Below are positions 9,295 through 18,047 of a DNA stretch of 64,000 nucleotides, one piece after another. The stretch comes from Celeribacter sp. PS-C1 (GTDB lineage: Bacteria > Pseudomonadota > Alphaproteobacteria > Rhodobacterales > Rhodobacteraceae). How positions within the stretch are numbered: position 1 is the stretch's first letter; every line of letters begins with the position of its first letter. The DNA lies in NCBI RefSeq assembly GCF_019429625.1, contig NZ_JAHXRW010000001.1, positions 372,001 through 436,000 on the forward strand. Direction: 5' to 3'. A model generated the notes under the pieces. That model ran no database searches, was not told the DNA's origin, and saw only the letters and a list, made by a program, of their open reading frames with translations. The position numbers were made by a program, and so were the translations under genes.

Positions 9295-10253
9295 ACGGAC
9301 GCGATCAATGCTTCGATATGCGCCGGACCTGTCGGGCGGATGCGGTTGGGGTTCAAGGCCTTGATCGAGTAATAGCCCCGCGTAATGTGGTCCATATTCA
9401 CCGTTTCGGCCACACCCGGAAGGCGATAGATGCGCTCCATATAGGCCGTCAGACGCGGGTAATCCTTGATCTGTTTCAGGTTACATTTGAACACGCCGTG
9501 ATAGGCGGCATCAAAGCGGATCAGCGTCACGAAGGTGCGAATGTCGGTTTCCGTGATCCGGTCGCCAAAGAGGTAATCGCCGGTCAAACGGGTCTCTAGA
9601 TCGTCCAGCATCTCGAACACGCCCGCGACGGCTTCGTCATAGGCCTCTTGCGAGGTCGCAAAGCCGGCCTTGTAGACGCCGTTGTTCAGCTGGTCGTAGA
9701 TCACCGGATTGAGCGCATCGATCTCGGCTGCCAGATCGTCGGGGTAGAGTCGCAAATCGGAGGGTACGAGGTGCTCAAACGCCGTGTCGAACATACGCAC
9801 GATGTCGGCGCTCTCGTTGTTCACGATGGTGTTCGTCTTGGTATCCCAAAGAACCGGCACCGTGGCGCGGCCCGAGACATGCGGATCGGCGCGGGTGTAA
9901 AGCTCGTGGATATAGGTGGCACCAAACAGCGGGTCTTCGTCCGCGGCATCATAGCCACCAAATTGCCACCCCTGATCGGTCATCGTCGGGTTCACTACGG
10001 TCACGGAGATGTAGTCTTCGAGACCTTTCAATTTTCGCGCGATCAGCGTGCGCGAGGCCCAGGGGCAGATGAAAGCGACGTAAAGCCGGTAACGCCCGGC
10101 CTCCGCCTTGTATCCGGCCTCCCCGGTCGGCCCGGCAGAGCCGTCCGGGGTGATCCAGTTGCGAAAGCTCGACACTTGCCGAACGAAACGGCCTTTGGCG
10201 TCGGATTTTTGGACCGGGTCCCAGCTTTTGGACCATGTTCCGTCAACAAGCAT
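9291..10253 (-). CDS. glutathionyl-hydroquinone reductase (GST Xi class, YqjG/PcpF type)
   Basis: Reduces glutathionyl-hydroquinones using glutathione; cytoplasmic. Diagnostic is the catalytic motif CPWASR in a context (YRLYVAFICPWASRTLIARK) typical of YqjG/PcpF. Also diagnostic are the N-terminal loop with FRNWIT, the thioredoxin-fold cis-Pro region (ATVPVLWD) and the helical C-domain (LFGDRITETDIRTFVTLIRF). The 320-residue length fits. An AAGGAG ribosome site lies inside the stop region of the upstream dioxygenase gene, so the two are translated from one message. Together with the DODA-type dioxygenase and DoxX it forms a block seen in other proteobacteria and thought to deal with quinones or aromatics. 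Confidence 0.93.
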   Translation of the reverse strand: MLVDGTWSKSWDPVQKSDAKGRFVRQVSSFRNWITPDGSAGPTGEAGYKAEAGRYRLYVAFICPWASRTLIARKLKGLEDYISVTVVNPTMTDQGWQFGGYDAADEDPLFGATYIHELYTRADPHVSGRATVPVLWDTKTNTIVNNESADIVRMFDTAFEHLVPSDLRLYPDDLAAEIDALNPVIYDQLNNGVYKAGFATSQEAYDEAVAGVFEMLDDLETRLTGDYLFGDRITETDIRTFVTLIRFDAAYHGVFKCNLKQIKDYPRLTAYMERIYRLPGVAETVNMDHITRGYYSIKALNPNRIRPTGPAHIEALIASV

Positions 10254-10263
10254 GTCAAACTCC

Positions 10264-11082
10264 TTAGTAGTAGATAAAGCTGCGCATGGAGACCGAGCCG
10301 ATGTCGATCGAGTCGTTCATGAACAACAATTCGTCTTTCGCGTCGGACGCGCCCGCGATGGTCAGCGCCGGAAGATAGTGGTCCACCGAGGGGTGTGCCA
10401 TTTTCAGAAGATGGCCGAGACCGGCGCGATCCGTGATCGTTTTATGGTCACGCGCCTGAAGACGGTCGGTGAACAGTTGGTCGAAATCCAGCGCCCAGTC
10501 GTAGGGCGTCGAGCCATAGCGCATGGCGCGCAGGTTGTGCACGATGTTGCCAGAGCCGAGGATCAAGACGCCGCGGTTGCGCAGATCGGCCAACGCCTGC
10601 CCGATTTCGAGATGATGTTCGAGGTCCTTGGTCATGTCGATCGACAGCTGGAACACCGGCACATCCGCATCCGGGTAGAGGAACTTCAGCACCGACCATG
10701 CCCCGTGATCCAGACCCCATGTGTCATCGCCTTCGGCGTGGTGGCTGGCCAGAAGGCTGATCACCTCTTGGGCCACCTCAGGAGCGCCGGGGGCAGGGTA
10801 CTGTTGGGCGAAAAGCTCGTCCGGGAAGCCATAGAAATCGTGAATCGTCTTCGGCATTTTCGAGACGTTCACCAAGGTCGATCCGCGAGTCATCCAGTGT
10901 GCGGAGACTACGAGAATGGCCTGCGGCTGGGGCAGGGACTCGCCCAGTTTTTTCCAGCTGCGGGAATAGCCGTTGTCCTCGATGGCGTTCATCGGGCTGC
11001 CGTGACCCAGAAAGACCACCGGCATCCGGTCGGAAGATTTGAGGCTGTCTTTGAGCCGTTGAAGTTGCTGTGCAATGCTCAT
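10264..11082 (-). CDS. ygiD: class III extradiol ring-cleavage dioxygenase, 4,5-DOPA dioxygenase (YgiD) family
   Basis: Non-heme metal enzyme of the LigB/DODA superfamily, which opens catechol-like rings. The metal-site motifs are visible: MPVVFLGHGSPMNAIEDN near residue 20, AILVVSAHWMTRG, and GLDHGAWSVLKFLYPD. GSGNIVHNLRAM follows. Length (272 residues) matches YgiD. A strong AAGGAGA ribosome site precedes the ATG. Middle gene of the DoxX-YgiD-GST set on the minus strand. The true substrate is unknown; YgiD-type enzymes act on DOPA-like catechols in vitro. Confidence 0.9.
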   Translation of the reverse strand: MSIAQQLQRLKDSLKSSDRMPVVFLGHGSPMNAIEDNGYSRSWKKLGESLPQPQAILVVSAHWMTRGSTLVNVSKMPKTIHDFYGFPDELFAQQYPAPGAPEVAQEVISLLASHHAEGDDTWGLDHGAWSVLKFLYPDADVPVFQLSIDMTKDLEHHLEIGQALADLRNRGVLILGSGNIVHNLRAMRYGSTPYDWALDFDQLFTDRLQARDHKTITDRAGLGHLLKMAHPSVDHYLPALTIAGASDAKDELLFMNDSIDIGSVSMRSFIYY

Positions 11083-11167
11083 GGCCGTCTCCTTTCAGAG
11101 GCTGATGTCTTAGAGTAGGTTACGAGGCCGCGCCGGGAAAGACGCGGCTCTCACACAGTCTTTGTGT

Positions 11168-11572
11168 TTATTTGCGTTTGAGCGGGTAGAGCGCATAGGC
11201 GCCATCGCCGAGCAGAACCAAAGCGGCCTGAACCATCGCCCACATCGCCGGATATTCCCAGCCGCCGCCGGTGTTGGCAAAGCCAAAGCCGTTGCCCCAG
11301 TGGGCAAAGATCACGGCACCCAGAAGCGGGAAGATGAGGGCGGCAGAGACGAGCCGTGTCGCGACGCCGAGGATCAGGGCAAGACCGCCTGCGATCTCAG
11401 CGATCATGGTCAGAATGCCGAGCCACCCGGGCAGGTCAAGGCTTTCGAAAAAGCCAGCGGTGCCGCCGGGGGTGAAGACGAAGAACTTCGTCAGCCCGTG
11501 GGCAAGAAACAGTCCACCCGTGGTTAGGCGCAGAAGCAGGGCGGCGTAGGGAGCGGTTTTTTGGTCAATCAT
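11168..11572 (-). CDS. DoxX family inner-membrane protein
   Basis: A 134-residue protein with four transmembrane helices (AALLLRLTTGGLFLAHGLTK, then GWLGILTMIAEIAGGLALILG, VSAALIFPLLGAVIFAH, and a C-terminal helix). DoxX proteins are widespread small membrane proteins, in several cases linked to redox or quinone stress. The start at 11572 is preceded by GGAGAG; an ATG 12 bases upstream is less likely. It is the promoter-proximal gene of the block with the dioxygenase and hydroquinone reductase. It is divergent from a LysR gene, its probable regulator. A 10-bp perfect inverted repeat lies just upstream. Confidence 0.88.
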   Translation of the reverse strand: MIDQKTAPYAALLLRLTTGGLFLAHGLTKFFVFTPGGTAGFFESLDLPGWLGILTMIAEIAGGLALILGVATRLVSAALIFPLLGAVIFAHWGNGFGFANTGGGWEYPAMWAMVQAALVLLGDGAYALYPLKRK

Positions 11573-11591
11573 AGGTCTCTCCATCTATCTT

Positions 11592-11619
11592 GGCCTTCTT
11601 CTGGTCCGTGAAGAAGGCC
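11592..11619. promoter_or_regulatory. 10-bp perfect inverted repeat upstream of doxX
   Basis: GGCCTTCTTC and GAAGAAGGCC separated by 8 bases, ending 20 bases before the DoxX start. No T-run follows on either strand, so it is not a normal terminator. It could be an operator, or a stable hairpin in the doxX leader. Confidence 0.45.
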
Positions 11620-11702
11620 GGTTGTGGCGTCCCGGCCTGTGCCGCTTTGCTGACGCGCTGTGTTTTGCGTTGATCCAAAGATGCCTCTTGCGGCTCAGGA
11701 AT

Positions 11703-11738
11703 AAAATGGCGAAGATGTAGAATAACTTTACCCATTTT
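11703..11738. promoter_or_regulatory. candidate LysR-type site between divergent genes
   Basis: AAAATGG at 11703-11709 is mirrored by CCATTTT at 11732-11738, in the AT-rich part of the intergenic region 28 bases before the LysR start. LysR proteins usually bind dyads in such divergent promoters. The spacing is longer than a single T-N11-A box, so this is tentative. Confidence 0.3.
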
Positions 11739-11765
11739 GTTCTTAATGGAGGCAAGGCGGCAGAT

Positions 11766-12662
11766 ATGGATTTGATCGACGGCTTGCGGGCCTTTGTGGC
11801 GACGGCGGAAACCGGGTCCTTCACGGGGGCGGCTGAGCGGCTTGGCATGTCCAACCGCCTGACCTCGAAATATGTCGCCGAACTGGAAGAGCGCCTTGGC
11901 GTCCGCCTGTTGCAGCGCACCACGCGCAGGGTTGGGCTGACCGCTTCCGGCGAGGACCTTTTGGCCCGCGCGCCCGCTTTGCTCGACGAGATGGACGACA
12001 TGCTGAGTGCCGTCACCGAAGACACGCGGGGCTATTCCGGTACGCTGCGCATCTCTGCACCTGTGACCTTCGGGGAGGTCTATGTGAAGGACTTGCTCAG
12101 CCGTTTCGCCGCGCCGCATCCCGATCTGGTGCTGGATTTGCGGCTAAGCGACGCCTTTGTTGACCTCGCCTCTGAGGGCATTGATCTGGCCTTTCGCATC
12201 GGCACGCCGGACGTCTCCGCGCTCAAGTCCCGCAAAATCGGCGAGCTGCAATCTCTTGTGGTCGCCTCGCCCGAGTATCTCGCGCATCATGACGCGCCGA
12301 AACATCCCGATGACCTGCAGAGCCACATCTGCATCATCGACAGCAACCGGCGGAACCCGTCGCGTTGGGGGTTTGTCCATGAGGGGCGTGAGCTGACCGT
12401 GCAGGTGCCCTCGCGCTTTACCGTCAACAGCGCCCGTGTGACCCGTGATCTGGCGCGGCGCGGTGAGGGCATCGCCTTTTGTCCGCCGTTCATCTTGGGC
12501 GACGATCTGGAAACCGGGCGGCTTGTGCAGCTTTTGCCGGAGTTCAAAGGCGCCACCCATCCGATCAGCATCGTCTATCTCGAAGGCCGCACCTTACCGC
12601 GCAAAGTCCGCGCTTTGATCGATTTCGCCGTGCAAGACTACCGGGAGAGGGCGAAATCGTGA
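11766..12662 (+). CDS. LysR family transcriptional regulator
   Basis: A 298-residue DNA-binding protein. Residues 1-60 form the winged helix (MDLIDGLRAFVATAETGSFT, then TSKYVAELEERLGVRLLQRT). An effector-binding domain follows (YSGTLRISAPVTFGEVYVKD, EGIDLAFRIGTPDVSALKSR), closest in pattern to the CrgA/DsdC-type short LysR regulators. It is transcribed divergently from doxX-ygiD-GST, the classic arrangement for a LysR protein controlling its neighbours and itself. The inducer is probably an aromatic or quinone compound, by inference from the target genes. It ends about 115 bases before the EF-G-like gene and is probably a separate transcription unit. Confidence 0.92.
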   Translation: MDLIDGLRAFVATAETGSFTGAAERLGMSNRLTSKYVAELEERLGVRLLQRTTRRVGLTASGEDLLARAPALLDEMDDMLSAVTEDTRGYSGTLRISAPVTFGEVYVKDLLSRFAAPHPDLVLDLRLSDAFVDLASEGIDLAFRIGTPDVSALKSRKIGELQSLVVASPEYLAHHDAPKHPDDLQSHICIIDSNRRNPSRWGFVHEGRELTVQVPSRFTVNSARVTRDLARRGEGIAFCPPFILGDDLETGRLVQLLPEFKGATHPISIVYLEGRTLPRKVRALIDFAVQDYRERAKS

Positions 12663-12777
12663 GAAAACCCGGCGCAACTTGACCTGAGCCAAGGTCGAGA
12701 TGCGCGCGGGTCCTATAGTGACTCCCGGACAGCGGCCGCAAATGTGGGCGCTTGCAACAGATCGGGAGACAGATGTC

Positions 12778-14694
12778 ATGAAAACCGTCACTATTCTCGG
12801 GCCGTCACAATCCGGCAAATCATCATTGGCGGCGGCGCTTGCCGGGCTGGATGCGGGCAAGTCCCAAAGCCTGCGCCTGTTCGGCGAGGCCGCAGTGACC
12901 CGGTTCAATTATCTCGATCAAGACTGGGCGATGCTCGACTGTCCGGGCGGTGCCGAGGGCCTCGCGCAGGCAGGCTCTGCGCTGGCCGTAAGTGATGCTG
13001 CCGTGCTTTGTGTGCCTGCCGAAGCCGAGGCCGCCGTTCTGGCCGCGCCTTACCTGCGGCTCTTGGAGGCCTCCGGCCTTCCGACGATGATTTTTATCAA
13101 CAAGATCGACGCCGCCACCGACCGCACCGCCGAAATCGCCGCCGCTCTGCAAACCTATTCCGCGCACGGCATCGTCCTTAGGGAAGTGCCGATCCGGGAA
13201 GGCGGCGAGATCACCGGCATGGTTGATTTGATTTCTGAGCGCGCTTGGGCCTTTAAAGAGGGCGAACGCTCTGCTCTGGTCGAAATGCCTGACAGCGCCC
13301 GCGCGCGCGAAGAGGAAGCCCGCGCCGAGCTTTTGGAACATCTCGCCGATTTCGATGATCACCTTTTGGAGGAATTGATCGAAGATCAGAAACCCATGTC
13401 CGATGAGCTTTACGAAGTCGCCACCAAGGTGCTGCAACATCACGACCTCATCCCGGCTTTCCTTGGGTCTGCGGCGAAGGCGAACGGGCTGACGCGTCTG
13501 ATGAAAAGCCTGCGTCATGAGGTGCCGGGTGTTGAGGCGCTCACGGATCGCTTTGGCGAAACACCTGTGGCCGTCGGTATCTTTGCGGATCAGATCAAAC
13601 ACCTTGGCAAAACCGTCTTGATCCGTGCTGTGGGCGAAACACTGAAGCCCGGCTCTGATCTGATGGGCGCGGCGATTGGGTCGCTTGTCGACATTGACAC
13701 GAAAACCCCTGTCGCGGAACTGGCGCCGGGTGAGATCGCTCTGACTGTGAAGACCGATCACTTGGCACTCCGGGCGCCGATTTATGGCGCAAGCGGTGCC
13801 ATTGATACGCCGGATTGGGCTGTGCCGCATAAGCCGAAAAACCGTGTGCTGCTGAGCCCCGAAAATGAGCGCGACGAAGCGCGGTTGTCCACGGCGCTGG
13901 GCAAGCTGGCGGAGATCGATCCGGGGTTGGCGGTCGTGCAAGATCCGCTCTCCGGCAAAACCATCCTCGCCACCCAGGGCCAGCTTCATGAGCGTCGTGT
14001 GCTCGAAAAGCTCACCGAAGTCTTTGGCGTTACTGTCGCCACCCAACCGATTCCGCCCGCCCTGCGTGAGACCATTCAAACCTCGGGGGGCACCCATTAT
14101 CGTCACCGCAAACAATCGGGCGGCGCAGGGCAATTCGCCGATGTGGTGATCGACGCGGCGCCTTTGGCCCGTGGCGCAGGGTTTGTCTTTGAAGAGGTCG
14201 TCAAGGGTGGCGCCGTGCCGCGCAATTACATGTCGGCGGTCGAGGCGGGGGTGCGCGATGCGCTGGCCGAGGGGCCGAACGGATTGCCGGTCGTGGATGT
14301 CAAAGTGACGCTCACAGATGGCAAACACCACGCGGTCGACAGTTCTGACTATGCCTTCCGCACGGCGGCCAAGGCGGCGGTGCGCGAGGCGCTGGCGGGC
14401 TGCAAACCCGTCGTGCTGCAACCCATCGACAAGATCGCGATCCATGTGCCGAGCGTCTATTCCGGCGGGCTGATGCCGCTGATCACCGGGCTCAAGGGGC
14501 AGGTTCTGGGCTTTGAGGCCCACCCCGAGGCCTCCGGTTGGGACGTCTTTAACGCGCTCTTGCCCGCGACTGCCGAGGCGGAACTGTTCCGGGCTTTGGG
14601 TGGTGCGACACGGGGCACGGCTTGGTATGAGGCCGAGCTTGATCACTACGAGGAAACCTTTGAGCCAGTGGCGCAATTGCTGGCCGTGGAATGA
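12778..14694 (+). CDS. elongation factor G-like GTPase with diverged G domain
   Basis: A 638-residue EF-G paralogue, shorter than the roughly 690 of canonical FusA. Domains III-V are recognisable (THYRHRKQSGGAGQFADVVI; YSGGLMPLITGLKGQVLGFE). In the G domain the P-loop is GPSQSGKSS (residues 8-16) and G4 is NKID (108-111). The G3 motif is DCPGG (54-58) where translating EF-Gs have DTPGH, so the catalytic His is missing. No canonical switch I (RGITI) is seen in the short stretch between G1 and G3. It may bind rather than efficiently hydrolyse GTP and act in stress or ribosome handling rather than routine elongation; that is inference. The start at 12778 was chosen from the P-loop position and a GGGAGA ribosome site; ORF codons upstream look noncoding. 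Confidence 0.88.
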   Translation: MKTVTILGPSQSGKSSLAAALAGLDAGKSQSLRLFGEAAVTRFNYLDQDWAMLDCPGGAEGLAQAGSALAVSDAAVLCVPAEAEAAVLAAPYLRLLEASGLPTMIFINKIDAATDRTAEIAAALQTYSAHGIVLREVPIREGGEITGMVDLISERAWAFKEGERSALVEMPDSARAREEEARAELLEHLADFDDHLLEELIEDQKPMSDELYEVATKVLQHHDLIPAFLGSAAKANGLTRLMKSLRHEVPGVEALTDRFGETPVAVGIFADQIKHLGKTVLIRAVGETLKPGSDLMGAAIGSLVDIDTKTPVAELAPGEIALTVKTDHLALRAPIYGASGAIDTPDWAVPHKPKNRVLLSPENERDEARLSTALGKLAEIDPGLAVVQDPLSGKTILATQGQLHERRVLEKLTEVFGVTVATQPIPPALRETIQTSGGTHYRHRKQSGGAGQFADVVIDAAPLARGAGFVFEEVVKGGAVPRNYMSAVEAGVRDALAEGPNGLPVVDVKVTLTDGKHHAVDSSDYAFRTAAKAAVREALAGCKPVVLQPIDKIAIHVPSVYSGGLMPLITGLKGQVLGFEAHPEASGWDVFNALLPATAEAELFRALGGATRGTAWYEAELDHYEETFEPVAQLLAVE

Positions 14695-14848
14695 TTACAG
14701 ACTGACATAGAAAGGCTTTGCTAGATGCCGTCGGGTCATCCGCCTGGCGGCATTTTGACATCTGGTCGCGACGGAAAGCCGGTTTACATCCGTATCACAT
14801 GTCTGATCGCTGATGTTGTCGGGCCGTTCGGGCCGTGAAAGGATTTCC

Positions 14849-16015
14849 ATGAAAACGCCGTTTCGTCTTTTAGGCTTCGCTCTTGTTGTCGTGGTCGGAT
14901 TGGTTGGCTGGACGCAATTTTCCGGCGAGGATGATACGGTCATTCCGCAAACCGCACGCGCGACACGCGGGACGGTGCAGGAAACCGTGCTGGCCTCCGG
15001 CGTGATTGAGGCGAGCCAGTTGGTCAGCGTCGGCGCACGCACCTCCGGCCAGATCGAGGAGCTTGCCGTTAGCTTGGGCGATCAGGTGGCCGCGGGCGAT
15101 TTGATCGCGCAGATCGACAGCGAAGATCAGCAAAACGACCTTTTGCAGGCGCAGGCGGACCTTGCCAATATCGAGGCGCAGATCGCCGCGAAACGCGCCA
15201 ATATCAAACAGGCGGAGTTAAGCCTGACGCGGGTCACCAGCCTTCATACGCAAAACTATGCCTCGCAAGAGGATGTCGAGGCGGCCGAGGCGACGCTTGA
15301 GGTCTATCAGGCGGAATTGGATGCGCTGAATGCGCAGAAATCCAGTGCCGAGGTGACGGTGTCCACGGCGCAAATCGCGCTGGACCGCACGAAAGTCACT
15401 GCGCCGATGGCAGGCACGGTCGTGGCCGTTGTCGTGGATGCGGGCCAGACGGTGAACGCCAGTACCGATGCGCCGACCATCGTGAAACTCGCCAATCTCG
15501 ACAAGATGATCGTCAAGGCGGAGATCTCAGAGGCTGATGTGGTGCATGTCGCGCCCGGTCAAAGCGTGCGGTTTTCCATTTTGGGGGAGCCGGACAAGGC
15601 GTTCGAGGCCACCGTGCGTGATGTAGAGCCGGCCCCATCCGAGATCGAAGACAGCGACACGATCAGCACGGATGAGGCGATTTACTACAACGGGCGGCTG
15701 GAGGTTGATAACCCAGACCATCTGTTGCGCATTGGGATGACCACCGAAGTGTCCATCGTGTTGGACGAGGCTTCCGATGTGTTGACCGTGCCGTCTTCGG
15801 CGCTCAGCAGCACGCCTGAGGGCTATTATATGGTCGAGATTTACAACGAGGGCGACAACACGCGCGAAGCCCGTCAGGTCGAGGTTGGTCTGAACAATAA
15901 GGTCACGGCAGAGATCATATCGGGCCTGAATGCAGGCGATCTGGTGGTTACCGGCGGCGCCGTCTCCGCAACGGCGTCCAGCAGCACCCGCATGGGCCCT
16001 CCGGGGATGTTCTAA
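14849..16015 (+). CDS. macA: MacA-like periplasmic adaptor subunit of an ABC/tripartite efflux pump
   Basis: Membrane-fusion protein of 388 residues linking an inner-membrane MacB-type transporter to an outer-membrane channel. An N-terminal anchor helix (FALVVVVGLVGW) is followed by the barrel/lipoyl half (VGARTSGQIEELAVSLGDQV) and a coiled-coil hairpin (LLQAQADLANIEAQIAAKRA, to about residue 180). The second lipoyl half (APMAGTVVAVVVDAGQTVNA), beta-barrel and C-terminal domain then follow. AAGGA precedes the ATG. The stop codon is one base from the macB start, so the two are cotranscribed. No TolC-like gene is in the window, so the outer-membrane partner must be elsewhere. Confidence 0.92.
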   Translation: MKTPFRLLGFALVVVVGLVGWTQFSGEDDTVIPQTARATRGTVQETVLASGVIEASQLVSVGARTSGQIEELAVSLGDQVAAGDLIAQIDSEDQQNDLLQAQADLANIEAQIAAKRANIKQAELSLTRVTSLHTQNYASQEDVEAAEATLEVYQAELDALNAQKSSAEVTVSTAQIALDRTKVTAPMAGTVVAVVVDAGQTVNASTDAPTIVKLANLDKMIVKAEISEADVVHVAPGQSVRFSILGEPDKAFEATVRDVEPAPSEIEDSDTISTDEAIYYNGRLEVDNPDHLLRIGMTTEVSIVLDEASDVLTVPSSALSSTPEGYYMVEIYNEGDNTREARQVEVGLNNKVTAEIISGLNAGDLVVTGGAVSATASSSTRMGPPGMF

Positions 16016-16016
16016 G

Positions 16017-17963
16017 ATGGCCGCGCCCCTTATTTCCGCCCGCGGCATCAGCCGCTCTTTCCAAGCTGGTGATGAAACCATCACCGTCTTGCGTGACGTC
16101 GATATCGACATCTACCCCGGCGAAATGGTCGCCATCATCGGCACCTCCGGCTCCGGCAAATCGACGCTGATGAACATTCTCGGCTGCCTCGATCATGCGA
16201 GCGCCGGGCAGTATGAATTCAACGGTAAGGATGTGAGCGATCTGAGCCCTGATGAGCTGGCGCAGCTCAGACGAGAGCATTTCGGGTTTATCTTTCAACG
16301 CTATCAATTGCTCTCCGATCTCGATGCGGTCGGCAATGTCGAAGTGCCTGCGATCTACGCTGGCGCCAGTCGGTCCGCGCGCCGTGATCACGCCAAAGCG
16401 CTCTTGGAGCAATTGGGCCTCGACACCCGCCTCGATCACCGCCCGTCCGAATTGTCGGGCGGTCAGCAACAGCGTGTCTCTGTTGCGCGCGCCTTGATGA
16501 ATGGCGGTGAGGTGATCCTCGCCGATGAGCCCACCGGCGCGCTCGACACAAAGAGCGGCGAAGACCTGATCAAACTGCTATTGGAGCTGAACGCCAAGGG
16601 GCACACCATCGTCATGGTGACCCACGACCCGAATGTCGCGGCGCATGCGCATCGGATCGTCGAGATCAGCGACGGGCGGATCATTTCCGACACGCGCAAA
16701 GAGGACACCTCTGTTCCAACCGCCCAATGGTCACGCCCGAGCGCGGATCATGCCGGTTTCGGCGCCGGTCTGCGGCGGTTGGGCGAGGCGTTCAACATCT
16801 CTCTCAAGGCCATGCTGGCCCATCGCACGCGGTCCTTTCTGACCATGCTCGGCATTATCATCGGCATCGCTTCCGTGGTGCTGGTCGTGGCTCTGGGCAA
16901 TGGATCACAGGAAAAGGTTCTGGAAAACATCTCGTCCTTGGGCACCAACACGATCACCGTGCGGGCGGGGTCGGGGTTTGGCTCCCGTGATCAGGGGCGG
17001 ATAGAGACCCTCGTGCCTTCGGATGCGGCCGCTCTTGCGCTCATGGATTTGGCCGATAGCGTGTCGCCTGCTGTGTCCTCCTCGGCCACCGTGCGGTATC
17101 GCAACACCGAGGCCTCTGCCGCGATCAATGGCGTGTCGGGTGATTATTTTCAGGTGCATTCCTACGAAACCGTCTCTGGATCCGTGTTCACCAAAGAGGA
17201 TGTCGACAGCTACGCCCAAGTCGCTGTGATCGACGCCGACACGCAGGAGACTTTCTTTGGCGCGAATTCCGATCCTTTGGGCGAAGTGCTGCTTTTGGGC
17301 CATGTCCCGGTGCGCATCATCGGCATTGTGCAATCGACGGGCGCCACCTTTGGGCCTTCGTCGCTCAACGTCTGGGTGCCCTACACCACGTCGATGGCGC
17401 GGGTCTCCGGGCAGGACAATCTCGACAGCATCGGTGTGCGCGTGGCGGATGCTTACGACATGACGCTGGCCGAGGCGGAGATTTCGGCGCTCTTGATCTC
17501 GCGCCACGGGACCAAGGATTTCTTTCTGTCGAACACCGATACGATCCGCGAGACCATCACCTCGACCACGGAGACGCTGACTTATCTGGTGGCGATGATC
17601 GCGGTGATTTCTTTGGTTGTGGGGGGCATTGGCGTGATGAACATCATGCTGGTCTCTGTGACAGAGAGGACCAAGGAAATCGGTGTGCGCATCGCCATCG
17701 GGGCGCGGCGCTCCGACATTGTCAGCCAGTTTCTAATCGAGGCGGTGATGGTCTGTTTCGTGGGGGGCGTCTTGGGCATTCTGGGCGCTCTGACGGGCGG
17801 CTATCTGATCGAGGAATTTGTCTCCAGTATCCGGCTCAGTTTCTCGACCACCGCGATTGTCGTGGCCTTCCTGTCCTCGACTCTCATTGGCATCACCTTC
17901 GGCTTCCTTCCGGCGCGCAACGCGGCGCGGCTCGATCCGGTGGTGGCGCTCAGCCGCGAGTGA
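16017..17963 (+). CDS. macB: MacB-like ABC transporter, fused ATPase and permease
   Basis: A 648-residue fused half-transporter. Residues 1-230 are the ATPase: Walker A GTSGSGKST, signature LSGGQQQRVSVARAL, Walker B VILADEPTGALD and switch His in MVTHDPN. Then come one helix (FLTMLGIIIGIASVVLVVAL), a large periplasmic MacB-PCD domain, and three C-terminal helices (VVGGIGVMNIMLVSVTERTK, FLIEAVMVCFVGGVLGILGA, IVVAFLSSTLIGITFGF), ending PARNAARLDPVVALS. With MacA it forms a mechanotransmission pump exporting macrolides, siderophores, peptides or similar. It starts one base after macA. Confidence 0.94.
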   Translation: MAAPLISARGISRSFQAGDETITVLRDVDIDIYPGEMVAIIGTSGSGKSTLMNILGCLDHASAGQYEFNGKDVSDLSPDELAQLRREHFGFIFQRYQLLSDLDAVGNVEVPAIYAGASRSARRDHAKALLEQLGLDTRLDHRPSELSGGQQQRVSVARALMNGGEVILADEPTGALDTKSGEDLIKLLLELNAKGHTIVMVTHDPNVAAHAHRIVEISDGRIISDTRKEDTSVPTAQWSRPSADHAGFGAGLRRLGEAFNISLKAMLAHRTRSFLTMLGIIIGIASVVLVVALGNGSQEKVLENISSLGTNTITVRAGSGFGSRDQGRIETLVPSDAAALALMDLADSVSPAVSSSATVRYRNTEASAAINGVSGDYFQVHSYETVSGSVFTKEDVDSYAQVAVIDADTQETFFGANSDPLGEVLLLGHVPVRIIGIVQSTGATFGPSSLNVWVPYTTSMARVSGQDNLDSIGVRVADAYDMTLAEAEISALLISRHGTKDFFLSNTDTIRETITSTTETLTYLVAMIAVISLVVGGIGVMNIMLVSVTERTKEIGVRIAIGARRSDIVSQFLIEAVMVCFVGGVLGILGALTGGYLIEEFVSSIRLSFSTTAIVVAFLSSTLIGITFGFLPARNAARLDPVVALSRE

Positions 17964-17974
17964 GGCCTCTTAAC

Positions 17975-18003
17975 TTGACTAAAAGACTAGGATAATTTAT
18001 CCG
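17975..18003 (+). promoter_or_regulatory. candidate exbB promoter with overlapping palindrome
   Basis: TTGACT at 17975 is a good -35; TATCCG at 17998 is a weak -10 after a 17-base spacer. A 13-base palindrome GGATAATTTATCC (17990-18002) covers the spacer end and -10. The GATAAT half resembles a classical Fur hexamer, but alphaproteobacterial iron regulators generally use other motifs. Iron control is plausible only from the genes downstream. Confidence 0.35.
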
Positions 18004-18047
18004 AGGCCAAACGCCAGCTGAATGGATCAGCCAGCTACACGCATAGT

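Noticed and set aside
12823-14676. 617-codon open frame opposite the EF-G-like gene
   Set aside because: Low-complexity Arg/Gly/His-rich translation without motifs; the plus-strand gene has clear domains.
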